Shown here piece after piece: positions 1-5,955 of a stretch of 5,955 bases of DNA. How positions within the stretch are numbered: the first letter of the stretch is position 1; every line of letters begins with the position of its first letter. A program made the translations under genes and the position numbers. The DNA comes from Bacteroidota bacterium. GTDB lineage: Bacteria; Bacteroidota; Ignavibacteria; Ignavibacteriales; Ignavibacteriaceae. The notes beneath the pieces are model-generated. The model saw nothing but the letters and a program-made list of their open reading frames with translations. It did no database searches and was not told the DNA's origin. The stretch spans positions 1 to 5,955 of the forward strand of contig JAEXTR010000257.1 of assembly GCA_023406915.1 (NCBI GenBank), in the 5' to 3' direction.

Positions 1-1272
1 GATCTGAAGTGGGTGAGGGTGAAGAGCTTTCCATTAAAGGGAAGTGAGTCTGATAGGCATAAGCGCGCCGGACTGGCGATTGATATTACGAAGGAAAAAT
101 ACGCCGCGGTAGAATTGTTGAAAGCAAAAGAGAAAGCCGAAGAGCTTACCCGTGTACGTGCCAACTTCCTTGCAAGCATGAGCCATGAGCTGCGTACACC
201 CCTTATGGGTATTATGGGATCAGTGGATGCAGTAAGAGAAATGACGACAGAAACGCAAATAGCTTCTGCCATGGATAATATCACCAGTGCAGGACAGCGA
301 CTGCTTTCCACCATGGATTTTATCTTGCAGTTATCCCAGTCCCAGATTGGAAAACTTACGGTTGCCGTTCAGGAGGTAAATGTCAGTAAGGTGATCACTG
401 AGGTGGTCAATGCATTCTCAACGCAGGCAGCCTATAAAAAAATAAATTTGAGTTACGAAAATCAGGGTGGGAGTGATATTCATATTCCCACGGATGAAAG
501 GTACCTGATTCAGATTCTTCAACAACTGATTTCCAATGCGGTAAAATTTACCGAAGAAGGTTCAGTTGTCGTCTCCACACGTTATGAAATGTATGACGGT
601 ATACGATTTCTTGATATCTCTGTGAAAGATACAGGGATCGGGATCGATCCGCAATTTCATCAGATGATATTTGAAGAATTCAGGCAGGTCAGTGAGGGAC
701 ATAACCGCCAATTTGAGGGGGTGGGGCTTGGTCTTACGTTGGTGAAACAGTTCGCTCAGTTGATTGGTGCCACCGTTAGCCTTACAAGCAAGCCGGGAGA
801 GGGCTCCTGTTTTACCATGCATATTCCATCGCTTGACCCCGCTTTTCGCTCCGAAAAACAGGCAGTTCATGCATCTGCCCCGAAAACTAGAGAAGGAAAA
901 CTGAAAGGGTTCTACGTAGAGGATGATCCCGTGAATAGTGATATCGTCAGGATGTATCTCAGAGACATGGCAGATATTGAAGTTGTTGCAAGTGGAAATG
1001 AAGCAGTAGAAAATCTTGCTACGCTGCCTGATTATGACTTTGTTCTGATGGATATTAATTTGGGGCAGGGTATGAGCGGCATTGAGGTTGCACGACATAT
1101 CAGAACGATTCCCAAATATCAGGATATTCCAATCATTGCCGTGACTGCCTATGCGATGAAAGGTGATCGTGAAGAAATTCTCCAGAGCGACTGCACGCAC
1201 TATCTTGCAAAGCCGTTTGCCAAAAAAGACCTCACACTTCTTGTGCAGGAAGCGTGTAATACCCAGAGTTAG
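1..1272 (+). CDS. Hybrid sensor histidine kinase, C-terminal part (PAS tail-HisKA-HATPase_c-receiver)
   Basis: This is a two-component hybrid kinase cut by the left edge. The frame is open back to base 1, and the first residues (DLKWVRV, then AGLAIDITKEK) resemble the end of a PAS/PAC sensor domain, so the GTG at 13 is unlikely to be the true start. Numbering from that GTG, a short coiled linker leads into HisKA with phospho-accepting His58 in SHELRTPL. HATPase_c follows, with the N box at Asn175 (SNAVKF), G1 at 206-210 (DTGIG), the F box around 220-223 and G2 GVGLGL at 236-241. A receiver domain covers about 297-415, with acidic Asp304/Asp305, phospho-acceptor Asp347 (LMDINL), Thr378 and Lys400 (AKPF). 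All catalytic residues are present, so the enzyme should autophosphorylate and pass phosphate to its own receiver. No HPt or DNA-binding domain follows, so a separate phosphotransfer partner or a purely modulatory receiver is likely. The signal sensed is unknown. Confidence 0.95.
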   Translation, partial: DLKWVRVKSFPLKGSESDRHKRAGLAIDITKEKYAAVELLKAKEKAEELTRVRANFLASMSHELRTPLMGIMGSVDAVREMTTETQIASAMDNITSAGQRLLSTMDFILQLSQSQIGKLTVAVQEVNVSKVITEVVNAFSTQAAYKKINLSYENQGGSDIHIPTDERYLIQILQQLISNAVKFTEEGSVVVSTRYEMYDGIRFLDISVKDTGIGIDPQFHQMIFEEFRQVSEGHNRQFEGVGLGLTLVKQFAQLIGATVSLTSKPGEGSCFTMHIPSLDPAFRSEKQAVHASAPKTREGKLKGFYVEDDPVNSDIVRMYLRDMADIEVVASGNEAVENLATLPDYDFVLMDINLGQGMSGIEVARHIRTIPKYQDIPIIAVTAYAMKGDREEILQSDCTHYLAKPFAKKDLTLLVQEACNTQS

Positions 1273-2093
1273 GGCAGCAGGGTAATGAACCTCTTAACCA
1301 GGCGTTCAAATCGTTCTTCCACCACGGAAGCGGTTTCCTGGACTTCATCATGGGACAGCTTTGTTGCTGAGAGACCGGCAGCGGCATTGGTAATGCAGCT
1401 TACCGCACATACTTGTATTCCGACCGCTGCTGCGTAGACAGCCTCATGAACGGTACTCATACCAACTGCATCAGCCCCACAACGCCTGATATATGTTATC
1501 TCCGCGGGAGTCTCATACGATGGACCCTTCATATACCAGTACACCCCATCTCGGACCCGAACTTTCTCATCAATACCAGCCTGAAGGAACAGCTTTTGTA
1601 ACGCAGGTGAAGGAAATGAACGAAGTGCATTCACCTGGTCATGCGAAGCAATGCGCATCAGTTTTGCCATTTCCATTTTAATATGAATCCCCGACATTGA
1701 GGTAATCAGCATAATATCGCCCGGCAGAATTTCCGGATTTACTCCCCCCGCAGCATTTGTGATAAGCATGTTAGGTACACTGAGTGCTTTCGAGATGAAG
1801 GATGTAAGCACGCACTCGTAAATTTGGTACCCTTCATACAGGTGAATGCGGCCCTGAAAAACGAGTAGCTTTTTTGATTCATACTCAGCAAAATGAATAT
1901 ACCCTTCATGTCCCACAACCGTTGATGGGGGATAGCCCGGAAGTGAGGAAGTCGGGATAGAATGAACAATTGTCACTTTTTTAGGAAAGCTGCCTAATCC
2001 ACTGCCAAGCACGATGGTCAGGTCTGGCTGGAAAGGGGCTTGCTTTTTAATTTCGGTCACAAGTGCGGCGTACCGGTCTTCAAGTTTAATCAT
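1269..2093 (-). CDS. Purine nucleoside phosphorylase (PNP/MTAP family)
   Basis: This cytosolic salvage enzyme cleaves purine nucleosides with phosphate to give the free base and (deoxy)ribose-1-phosphate. At 274 residues it has the usual length of the trimeric PNP class. Visible motifs are the phosphate loop GSGLG (31-35), GRIHLYEGY (Arg82, His84, Tyr86), TNAAGGVN (112-119), GPSYETPAE (190-198, with Glu194 matching the purine-binding Glu of human PNP), GADAVGMST (206-214, Ser213), Asn236 in ITNAAAG, and His248. Roles are assigned by alignment from memory to the human enzyme. Residues about 131-160 depart from the family: the usual Asp-His-Ile-Asn and Asn-Pro-Leu signature is missing. The other two frames do not restore it, so this is not a simple frameshift. 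The ATG is preceded by AAAGGATTCTG, a good ribosome binding site. The gene lies 15 bases after the transporter, which supports a role in nucleoside use. Exact specificity (inosine/guanosine or other purines) is not readable. Confidence 0.93.
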   Translation of the reverse strand: MIKLEDRYAALVTEIKKQAPFQPDLTIVLGSGLGSFPKKVTIVHSIPTSSLPGYPPSTVVGHEGYIHFAEYESKKLLVFQGRIHLYEGYQIYECVLTSFISKALSVPNMLITNAAGGVNPEILPGDIMLITSMSGIHIKMEMAKLMRIASHDQVNALRSFPSPALQKLFLQAGIDEKVRVRDGVYWYMKGPSYETPAEITYIRRCGADAVGMSTVHEAVYAAAVGIQVCAVSCITNAAAGLSATKLSHDEVQETASVVEERFERLVKRFITLLP

Positions 2094-2108
2094 CAGAATC
2101 CTTTACTC

Positions 2109-3461
2109 TTAGTATAGAATACCTGCAATCGTTGCGGTGAGCAACGTTGCCAGTGAACCACAGAGTACGGCACGCATACCCAACTTTGCCAAATCACTTT
2201 TTCTCTCGGGAGCAAGTACACCTAATCCGCCAAGCTGAATCGCTATTGAACTGAAGTTTGCGAATCCGCAAAGGGCATAGGTCAGCATGATTGAAGATTT
2301 TTCGTGGACAAAAGCCTTTGCCTGCATCAGACTGCCTAATTCTGAGTACGCCACAAACTCATTGAGTACGATTTTTGTACCGATCAGCCCACCAAAACGT
2401 AAAGCGTCTTCAGCAGGAACACCTACACCCATTGCCAGCCATTGCAGAATCATGCCAAAGATCAGTTGCAGATTCAGTGGTTGTCCGAAGTTCTGACGCA
2501 GGTATTCATTCACGCCTACCCAGGCACCTACCCACTCAAGCATGGTGTTGACCATGAAAATCAGGGCAATAAAAGCGATGAGCATGCCACCCACATTCAG
2601 GGCTAGCTGAAGTCCATCACTGGCACCACTGGCGGCTGCCTCCACTACATTCGATCCGTTTTTTTCAACTGATACTTGTACAGTGCCTTTGGTTACTGGT
2701 GTTTCTGTCTCAGGATAGATCATCTTTGATAACATCATTGCTGCTGGTGCTGCAAGAACACTGGCACCCAGCAAATGCGTTGCAAACTCGAGTTGTGCCT
2801 GCTGCAATGGTATCCCCTTTGCCAATGCCATGGAATTACCCAGAATCTGAATATACGCTGCCATAACTCCGCCGGCAATAGTTGCCATCCCGCCTGTCAT
2901 TATGGTCAGTAACTCACTGTTCGTCAGTTTAGAGAGAAACGGTTTGATCATCAGCGGGGCCTCCGTCTGACCTACAAAAATATTTGCCGTGCAGGAGAGG
3001 GATTCTGCACCGCTGGTCCCCATGATTTTCGCCATGACCCATGCCATACCCTTTACAATCCACTGCATGACGCCAAGATAGTAGAGAATTGACATCAGAC
3101 TGGCAAAGAAAATGATAGTTGGCAAAACCTGGAACGCAAAGAAGAAACCAAGACTGTTTTCAATCCCAGGACTCAGTGCGAGGTTCCCGAATACAAACAG
3201 TGCTCCTTCTCTTGTGAAGTCCAGCACAACAACGAAGAATGAACTGATAAAATTAAAGAAGTCCTTCGGCCAACCGAATGGGAAGAAAAAACTACGGAGG
3301 TATTCACCCTTAATAATCAGGATCGCAAATATTGCCTGAAGACCCAGCCCGCTGAATACAAGGCGCCAGTTGATCGCCTTCCGGTTGTTGGAAAAAAGAT
3401 AGCAAATACCAAAAATCAGCGCTATTCCAATGATGCCGCGCAACAGAGATTCGAAGAACAT
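2109..3461 (-). CDS. nupC: Concentrative nucleoside transporter, NupC/CNT family
   Basis: This is an inner-membrane symporter that imports nucleosides using an ion gradient (H+ or Na+; the sequence does not let me say which). At 450 residues it is somewhat longer than the roughly 400 of E. coli NupC. It is strongly hydrophobic throughout. Diagnostic motifs are GTSGAESLSCTANIF followed by GQTEAP (148-169, substrate-site Gln165/Thr166/Glu167), GTKIVLNEFVAY (361-372, with Glu368) and CGFANFSSIAIQ (398-409, with Asn402 and Ser405). These match the nucleoside-binding residues known from the Vibrio cholerae CNT structure. A polar loop at about 250-282 (from YPETETP to ASGASDG) accounts for part of the extra length and resembles the loop I recall in Bacteroidota and animal members. 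The ATG is preceded by AGAAAGG about 9 bases away. It sits between the glycosyltransferase (29-base gap) and the phosphorylase (15-base gap). Family assignment is secure; the symbol is by family only. Confidence 0.95.
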   Translation of the reverse strand: MFFESLLRGIIGIALIFGICYLFSNNRKAINWRLVFSGLGLQAIFAILIIKGEYLRSFFFPFGWPKDFFNFISSFFVVVLDFTREGALFVFGNLALSPGIENSLGFFFAFQVLPTIIFFASLMSILYYLGVMQWIVKGMAWVMAKIMGTSGAESLSCTANIFVGQTEAPLMIKPFLSKLTNSELLTIMTGGMATIAGGVMAAYIQILGNSMALAKGIPLQQAQLEFATHLLGASVLAAPAAMMLSKMIYPETETPVTKGTVQVSVEKNGSNVVEAAASGASDGLQLALNVGGMLIAFIALIFMVNTMLEWVGAWVGVNEYLRQNFGQPLNLQLIFGMILQWLAMGVGVPAEDALRFGGLIGTKIVLNEFVAYSELGSLMQAKAFVHEKSSIMLTYALCGFANFSSIAIQLGGLGVLAPERKSDLAKLGMRAVLCGSLATLLTATIAGILY

Positions 3462-3490
3462 ACAGGATGGCCTTTCTTATACAACAGTTG

Positions 3491-4573
3491 TCATTTCCAT
3501 CGTTGTTTTGAACGGAAAGATTGAATAAAGTGTAAGAGCAAAAGTCCTTCGTACATGAATGGATAGATTGCTCTTTGCGTCATGGTGAATCGGTGCCCAA
3601 AGGTTTTTTCGTTCAGCAGTACGCCTGTGATGTCAAACCCAAATTTACAAAGAAGCGGAATGCAAAAAAAGAAATTTAGCGGCGTAAGTAAGACCAGAAG
3701 GAGAGGGAGAAGATTGATTCCATGCCAGTATCCAAGCATGACCATGTGCCTGTACAGGTAATGTATTGAGGTGGATGTGTGACGCGCCCTTTGGAACAAG
3801 TATTCCCGGAAAGTGGATTTTGTGTGGCTGTAAACGAGTGATCCATTCCCCTGCACCGGAATCACCGGGATGTGGTGCTTCACTGCCTCTCTGATCAGGA
3901 GGTCGTCATCTCCGCTCAGGGTTTCGATCGTATTACTATAACCATGTACTGATGCATACGTTTCTCGCGTAAAGCCCATGCTTCTCGCAGCAGCGGTATA
4001 GGGGGCATTTGCAATTGCACAAGCGGTAGCGAGCATCATTCCACGCAAGTTTTCATAAGCAGATAGTTTTGATGCCAGTGTAGTACCGCTTTTGAGCGGA
4101 GCTATTCCAAATACAATTCCGGCACCTGAGGAGAGACCGTCCACAAGAGATTGTACCCATCCCGGTTCAGGCTCGCAGTCTGCATCTGTAATCAGCAAAA
4201 AATCACCTTGCGCATGGCTGATTCCTGTGCTTAGTGCCCCTTTTTTCCCTGGTAGTTCTTTCCCGATTGTGCTGACTATTTTGAAACTGCTGAAGAGATG
4301 CCTGTATTGCTCTGCTACTTCTGCAGTTCCATCAGTTGAGAGATCATCCGCAACAACTACCTCCATCAGATCCTTAGGGTATTCCTGATTGCCAAGTGCG
4401 TTCAGAACCTTTCCAATAGTGCTGCTTTCATTTTTTGCTGCAATGATGATGCTGACAAACTTTCTGTTGCCCTTCGGATAGGACATAGCTTTCCTGAAAC
4501 GTCTGAGGTGCCACAGGATGAAGAGGTGGCAGATCGACAACAATGCTGTAATCGTGAAAATTAAAAGGATCAA
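3491..4573 (-). CDS. Membrane-anchored family 2 glycosyltransferase
   Basis: This is a GT-A fold glycosyltransferase that should move a sugar from a nucleotide-sugar donor to an acceptor at the cytoplasmic face of the inner membrane. One N-terminal hydrophobic segment (about 1-22) precedes the catalytic domain: VSIIIAAKNES (40-50), Asp76-Asp77 (VVADD), the metal-binding DAD at 130-132 (LITDADCEP), GDDD at 221-224 as the probable catalytic-base region, and QRARH at 261-265, equivalent to the Q/RxxRW motif of processive enzymes but without the Trp. Hydrophobic segments at about 286-308 and 335-350 follow, ending in a basic tail. Length 360 suits this class. The start is TTG at 4573, chosen because it keeps the N-terminal membrane segment and no ATG, GTG or other TTG lies between it and the in-frame stop at 4700-4702. 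A later ATG (4484-4486) has a better ribosome binding site but would lose the anchor. Sugar and acceptor are unknown. Its place before the transporter looks incidental. Confidence 0.9.
   Translation of the reverse strand: MILLIFTITALLSICHLFILWHLRRFRKAMSYPKGNRKFVSIIIAAKNESSTIGKVLNALGNQEYPKDLMEVVVADDLSTDGTAEVAEQYRHLFSSFKIVSTIGKELPGKKGALSTGISHAQGDFLLITDADCEPEPGWVQSLVDGLSSGAGIVFGIAPLKSGTTLASKLSAYENLRGMMLATACAIANAPYTAAARSMGFTRETYASVHGYSNTIETLSGDDDLLIREAVKHHIPVIPVQGNGSLVYSHTKSTFREYLFQRARHTSTSIHYLYRHMVMLGYWHGINLLPLLLVLLTPLNFFFCIPLLCKFGFDITGVLLNEKTFGHRFTMTQRAIYPFMYEGLLLLHFIQSFRSKQRWK
4484..4496 (-). promoter_or_regulatory. Possible internal ribosome binding site and ATG in the glycosyltransferase gene
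   Basis: On the - strand AGGAAAGCT immediately precedes an in-frame ATG (residue 30 of the long form). AGGA lies about 5 bases from this ATG, a better match than the GGA three bases before the TTG at 4573. Starting here would give a soluble form that keeps the whole catalytic domain but loses the N-terminal membrane segment. That segment is clearly hydrophobic coding sequence, so the long form is still preferred. Confidence 0.3.
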
Positions 4574-4648
4574 TGTTCCAAAAAGTAAATTGTTTCTACC
4601 ACAATCTACACGATTCTCATGAAATGCAGAACAGAATTGCGGGGAAAG

Positions 4649-4665
4649 CGCAATGTGGCTTTGCG
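4649..4665 (-). repeat. Small hairpin in the gap before the glycosyltransferase
   Basis: CGCAA and TTGCG are perfect 5-base complements around a 7-base loop, in the 126-base gap between the 263-residue gene and the glycosyltransferase. The downstream sequence is CTTTCCCC, so it is not a canonical terminator. The remainder of this gap shows no recognisable promoter. Confidence 0.3.
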
Positions 4666-4680
4666 ATGCGGGGTAGGGGG

Positions 4681-4710
4681 AGGAGAAGCAAGTTTCTGCC
4701 TACTTCTCCT
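4681..4710 (-). repeat. Inverted repeat spanning the stop codon of the 263-residue gene
   Basis: AGGAGAAG (4710-4703 on the - strand) and CTTCTCCT (4688-4681) are perfect 8-base complements around a 14-base loop that contains the TAG stop codon. The following sequence is C-rich (CCCCCTACCCC), not T-rich, so it does not look like an intrinsic terminator. It could form an RNA hairpin in the leader of the glycosyltransferase or be chance in purine-rich coding sequence. Confidence 0.4.
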
Positions 4711-5491
4711 TTGCAGTCTCTTTTTCCTTTGCCTGGGCCTCTTCAAGCTCTGAAATTTTCAGGGAATATTGGATATTAAAAGTTGAGGTCTGTTTCTTTG
4801 TGATTGTTTCCTGCTTGTTTCGTTCAGCCTTGATCTCAACCAGTTCAGCATCCTTATTCTTTTTACCAATAATATTCTGTAAACGCGCAATAGTGATTGC
4901 CAGGCTGAGCACATGTACAATTTCTCTTGCAACGTTGTCTTCCATAAGTGAGAGAATTTCGGCGAGGTCTTCCTTCGTAAAGGTTACTCCGGTAACGCGT
5001 TTACTCTTGTCGCTTGATGAATCCATTATTTCGCCAATAATGCGCCTGAGGAAGTCTACAATATCTTCCTTATCGACCCCGAGCTCTTTGCTGAAGGTCT
5101 GCACATCCTCCATTGAAAACTGGAAATCAGCCTGATACTTTTTGACTGAGTATGTTCCGTCATCCTGCTTTACCATTTTTTCAAACTGATACTGAAGATT
5201 CATACTGAGCGACTGCTGGTCTGTTTGGTAATAACCTTTTGCAGTCAGCGCTTTTGAGTGGAGATCATTAAACGCAAGGTTAAAACTGAAAGAATTGTTC
5301 GTGCTCAGAAACGAGGATGCGTTCAGGTTGAGATTATTCCTGACAGAGGTCTTGGCTATAGTGGAGATTGATGCCTGATCGCCACGAATTTGGCTTTCAG
5401 ACTGCTTTCGCTCTGCGTCCCTGGTGGAAAACAGTACCGCCTGGGTGCTTGCAGAGGATTGAATGGACAGTTCATTAACTTTCTGTAACAT
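4700..5491 (-). CDS. Unrecognised 263-residue protein, Ser/Gln-rich N-terminus and charged helical C-terminus
   Basis: I do not recognise this protein and assign no function. It has no signal peptide and no membrane segment, so it is probably cytoplasmic or exported by another route. Residues 1-65 are rich in Ser, Gln, Asn and Thr and look flexible. Residues 67-126 show alternating polar/hydrophobic stretches typical of beta strands, including SFSFNLAF and SLSMNLQY. Residues 127-205 look helical, with a short acidic unit (ELGVDKEDIVDFLRRIIGEIMD) and a second one (FTKEDLAEILSLMEDN). Residues 205-235 and 248-263 are highly charged, and the tail is almost all Glu, Lys and Ala, possibly coiled coil. 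A third strand-like motif, STFNIQY, lies between the charged parts. The ATG is preceded by AGGA 9 bases away. The downstream glycosyltransferase is in the same frame after the TAG. Similar low-complexity Ser/Gln-rich starts occur in flagellar and secretion accessory proteins, but nothing here proves such a link. Confidence 0.8.
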   Translation of the reverse strand: MLQKVNELSIQSSASTQAVLFSTRDAERKQSESQIRGDQASISTIAKTSVRNNLNLNASSFLSTNNSFSFNLAFNDLHSKALTAKGYYQTDQQSLSMNLQYQFEKMVKQDDGTYSVKKYQADFQFSMEDVQTFSKELGVDKEDIVDFLRRIIGEIMDSSSDKSKRVTGVTFTKEDLAEILSLMEDNVAREIVHVLSLAITIARLQNIIGKKNKDAELVEIKAERNKQETITKKQTSTFNIQYSLKISELEEAQAKEKETAKEK

Positions 5492-5506
5492 CCGTGTAGT
5501 TCCTAT

Positions 5507-5556
5507 AAAAAAAGTGCTTCCTTACCACCGACATTATCGAAGAAAATCTCAGGAAG
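5507..5556 (-). terminator. Weak candidate terminator between the two unrecognised genes
   Basis: On the - strand CTTCCT (5556-5551) can pair with AGGAAG (5522-5517) across a 28-base loop, and CAC then seven T residues follow (5513-5507). The loop contains a minor inner pairing, CGA/TCG. The stem is short and the loop long, so this is a poor intrinsic terminator. If functional it would end transcription from the 5588 gene shortly before the 263-residue gene. The remainder of the 5492-5587 gap is AT-rich and holds only the AGGA ribosome binding site; I see no convincing promoter. Confidence 0.2.
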
Positions 5557-5587
5557 TTTAGTGCCCTTTTTCAGTTATTTTTTTGAA

Positions 5588-5955
5588 CTACTGATTTTTA
5601 TAGAATTTTGCCCCTGAATCCTCATCCGCACTAGAGATTTTAGCCCGAAAGGTTTCGTCCATTACGATCTCCAGCGTGCCGGGGGTCAGATACATAGCAC
5701 GGATTTCAACCCTGTTGTCCCCATAGATGCGTACTTTCACATAGTTATGCACAAATCCACGCCGGGGGTGATTGATCAAAACCGTTTCTGAGAAAGAGAG
5801 AAAGGGGAGTGGGTTGTTCACGGTCATTGTGTCAAAAAACTCATAACTATGGATTTCCATACCACCTCTGATTGCGGGTGGAGTCTCCTCTTTCCCATCT
5901 ATCAGAAGTTCACACTTTTCATAATCGAAGCGTGCGGCTATGTTGTGACCTGATT
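5588..5955 (-). CDS. Unrecognised protein, C-terminal part, probably cut by the right edge
   Basis: I do not recognise this gene. The frame is open from the stop at 5588-5590 to the right edge, giving at least 122 residues, and the upstream part (such as ARFDYEKCELLIDGKEE) reads like ordinary protein, so I treat it as a truncated gene. The alternative is a complete 90-residue protein starting at ATG 5858-5860, which has AGAGGTGGT directly before it, a fair ribosome binding site; 32 open codons could occur by chance. The visible part has no membrane segment. Its middle (HNYVKVRIYGDNRVEIRAMYL) alternates hydrophobic and polar residues like beta strands, so a beta-rich C-terminal domain is likely. 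The end is polar and probably disordered. It is on the same strand as the 263-residue gene, 96 bases upstream of it. No function can be inferred. Confidence 0.6.
   Translation of the reverse strand, partial: SGHNIAARFDYEKCELLIDGKEETPPAIRGGMEIHSYEFFDTMTVNNPLPFLSFSETVLINHPRRGFVHNYVKVRIYGDNRVEIRAMYLTPGTLEIVMDETFRAKISSADEDSGAKFYKNQ
5858..5869 (-). promoter_or_regulatory. Possible ribosome binding site and alternative ATG
   Basis: AGAGGTGGT directly precedes ATG on the - strand. GAGGTG matches the anti-Shine-Dalgarno sequence, at rather short spacing. It could make the 5588 gene a complete 90-residue protein, or it may simply encode Arg-Gly-Gly inside a longer gene. The sequence alone does not decide. 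Confidence 0.3.

Noticed and set aside
13..15. GTG as the true start of the kinase
   Set aside because: The frame is open to base 1 and the preceding residues continue a PAS/PAC-like domain end, so the gene begins outside the window.
562..1200. Long open frame on the - strand inside the kinase
   Set aside because: It lies opposite clearly coding kinase sequence with intact ATPase and receiver motifs. Its translation is rich in Cys, His, Ile and Asn, with no domain, as expected of an antisense shadow.
1599..1703. Frameshift in the phosphorylase
   Set aside because: Alternative frames give stops and no family motif, and the original frame rejoins conserved motifs on both sides without interruption.
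3481..3491. ACAACAGTTGT palindrome as an operator
   Set aside because: It is only five base pairs per arm, overlaps the glycosyltransferase stop codon in a 29-base intra-operon gap, and has no second copy or adjacent promoter.
4681..4710. Intrinsic terminator at the end of the 263-residue gene
   Set aside because: The inverted repeat is followed by C-rich sequence rather than a T-run.
4573..4779. 68-residue + strand open frame over the gap before the glycosyltransferase
   Set aside because: It overlaps the 3' end of the 263-residue gene in antisense and shows no domain or good ribosome binding site.
4800..5135. 111-residue open frame on the + strand
   Set aside because: It is antisense to the 263-residue gene, Ser/Leu/Ile-rich, with no motif or clear ribosome binding site.
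1..5955. CRISPR array, tRNA/rRNA, insertion sequence, attachment site or defence system
   Set aside because: I saw no regularly spaced repeats, no RNA gene fold, no transposase or integrase motifs, and no nuclease or toxin-like genes.

Overview
The window holds six genes on what looks like a bacterial chromosome. One truncated gene on the + strand runs tail-to-tail into five genes on the - strand. GC is middling by eye, coding density is high, and I see no mobile elements, RNA genes or CRISPR. The lineage is uncertain. The NupC loop and the form of the membrane glycosyltransferase would fit a Bacteroidota/FCB-type bacterium, but this is a weak inference and no taxonomic marker gene is present.

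Layout. Positions 1-1272 (+) hold the C-terminal part of a hybrid sensor histidine kinase: the tail of a PAS/PAC domain, then HisKA, HATPase_c and a receiver domain. It is cut by the left edge. Its stop codon overlaps by 4 bases the stop codon of a convergent purine nucleoside phosphorylase (1269-2093, -). Upstream of that on the same strand are a concentrative nucleoside transporter of the NupC/CNT family (2109-3461) and a membrane-anchored family 2 glycosyltransferase (3491-4573, probable TTG start). Gaps are 15 and 29 bases, so these three are probably co-transcribed. Next come an unrecognised 263-residue protein (4700-5491) and the C-terminal part of another unrecognised protein (5588-5955) that is probably cut by the right edge.

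Function. The transporter and phosphorylase form a clear nucleoside-salvage pair: NupC imports nucleosides and the phosphorylase splits purine nucleosides into base plus ribose-1-phosphate. The glycosyltransferase has no obvious link to salvage and may simply share the transcript. The kinase is on the opposite strand and its target cannot be inferred from this context.

Most of the window is ordinary. The points worth a second look are a phosphorylase whose purine-site loop lacks the usual family motif although the reading frame is intact; the unrecognised 263-residue protein with a recurring strand motif; the single TAG that separates that protein from the glycosyltransferase in one continuous frame; and the overlapping convergent stop codons with no visible terminator. 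I found no evidence for a new multi-gene system.
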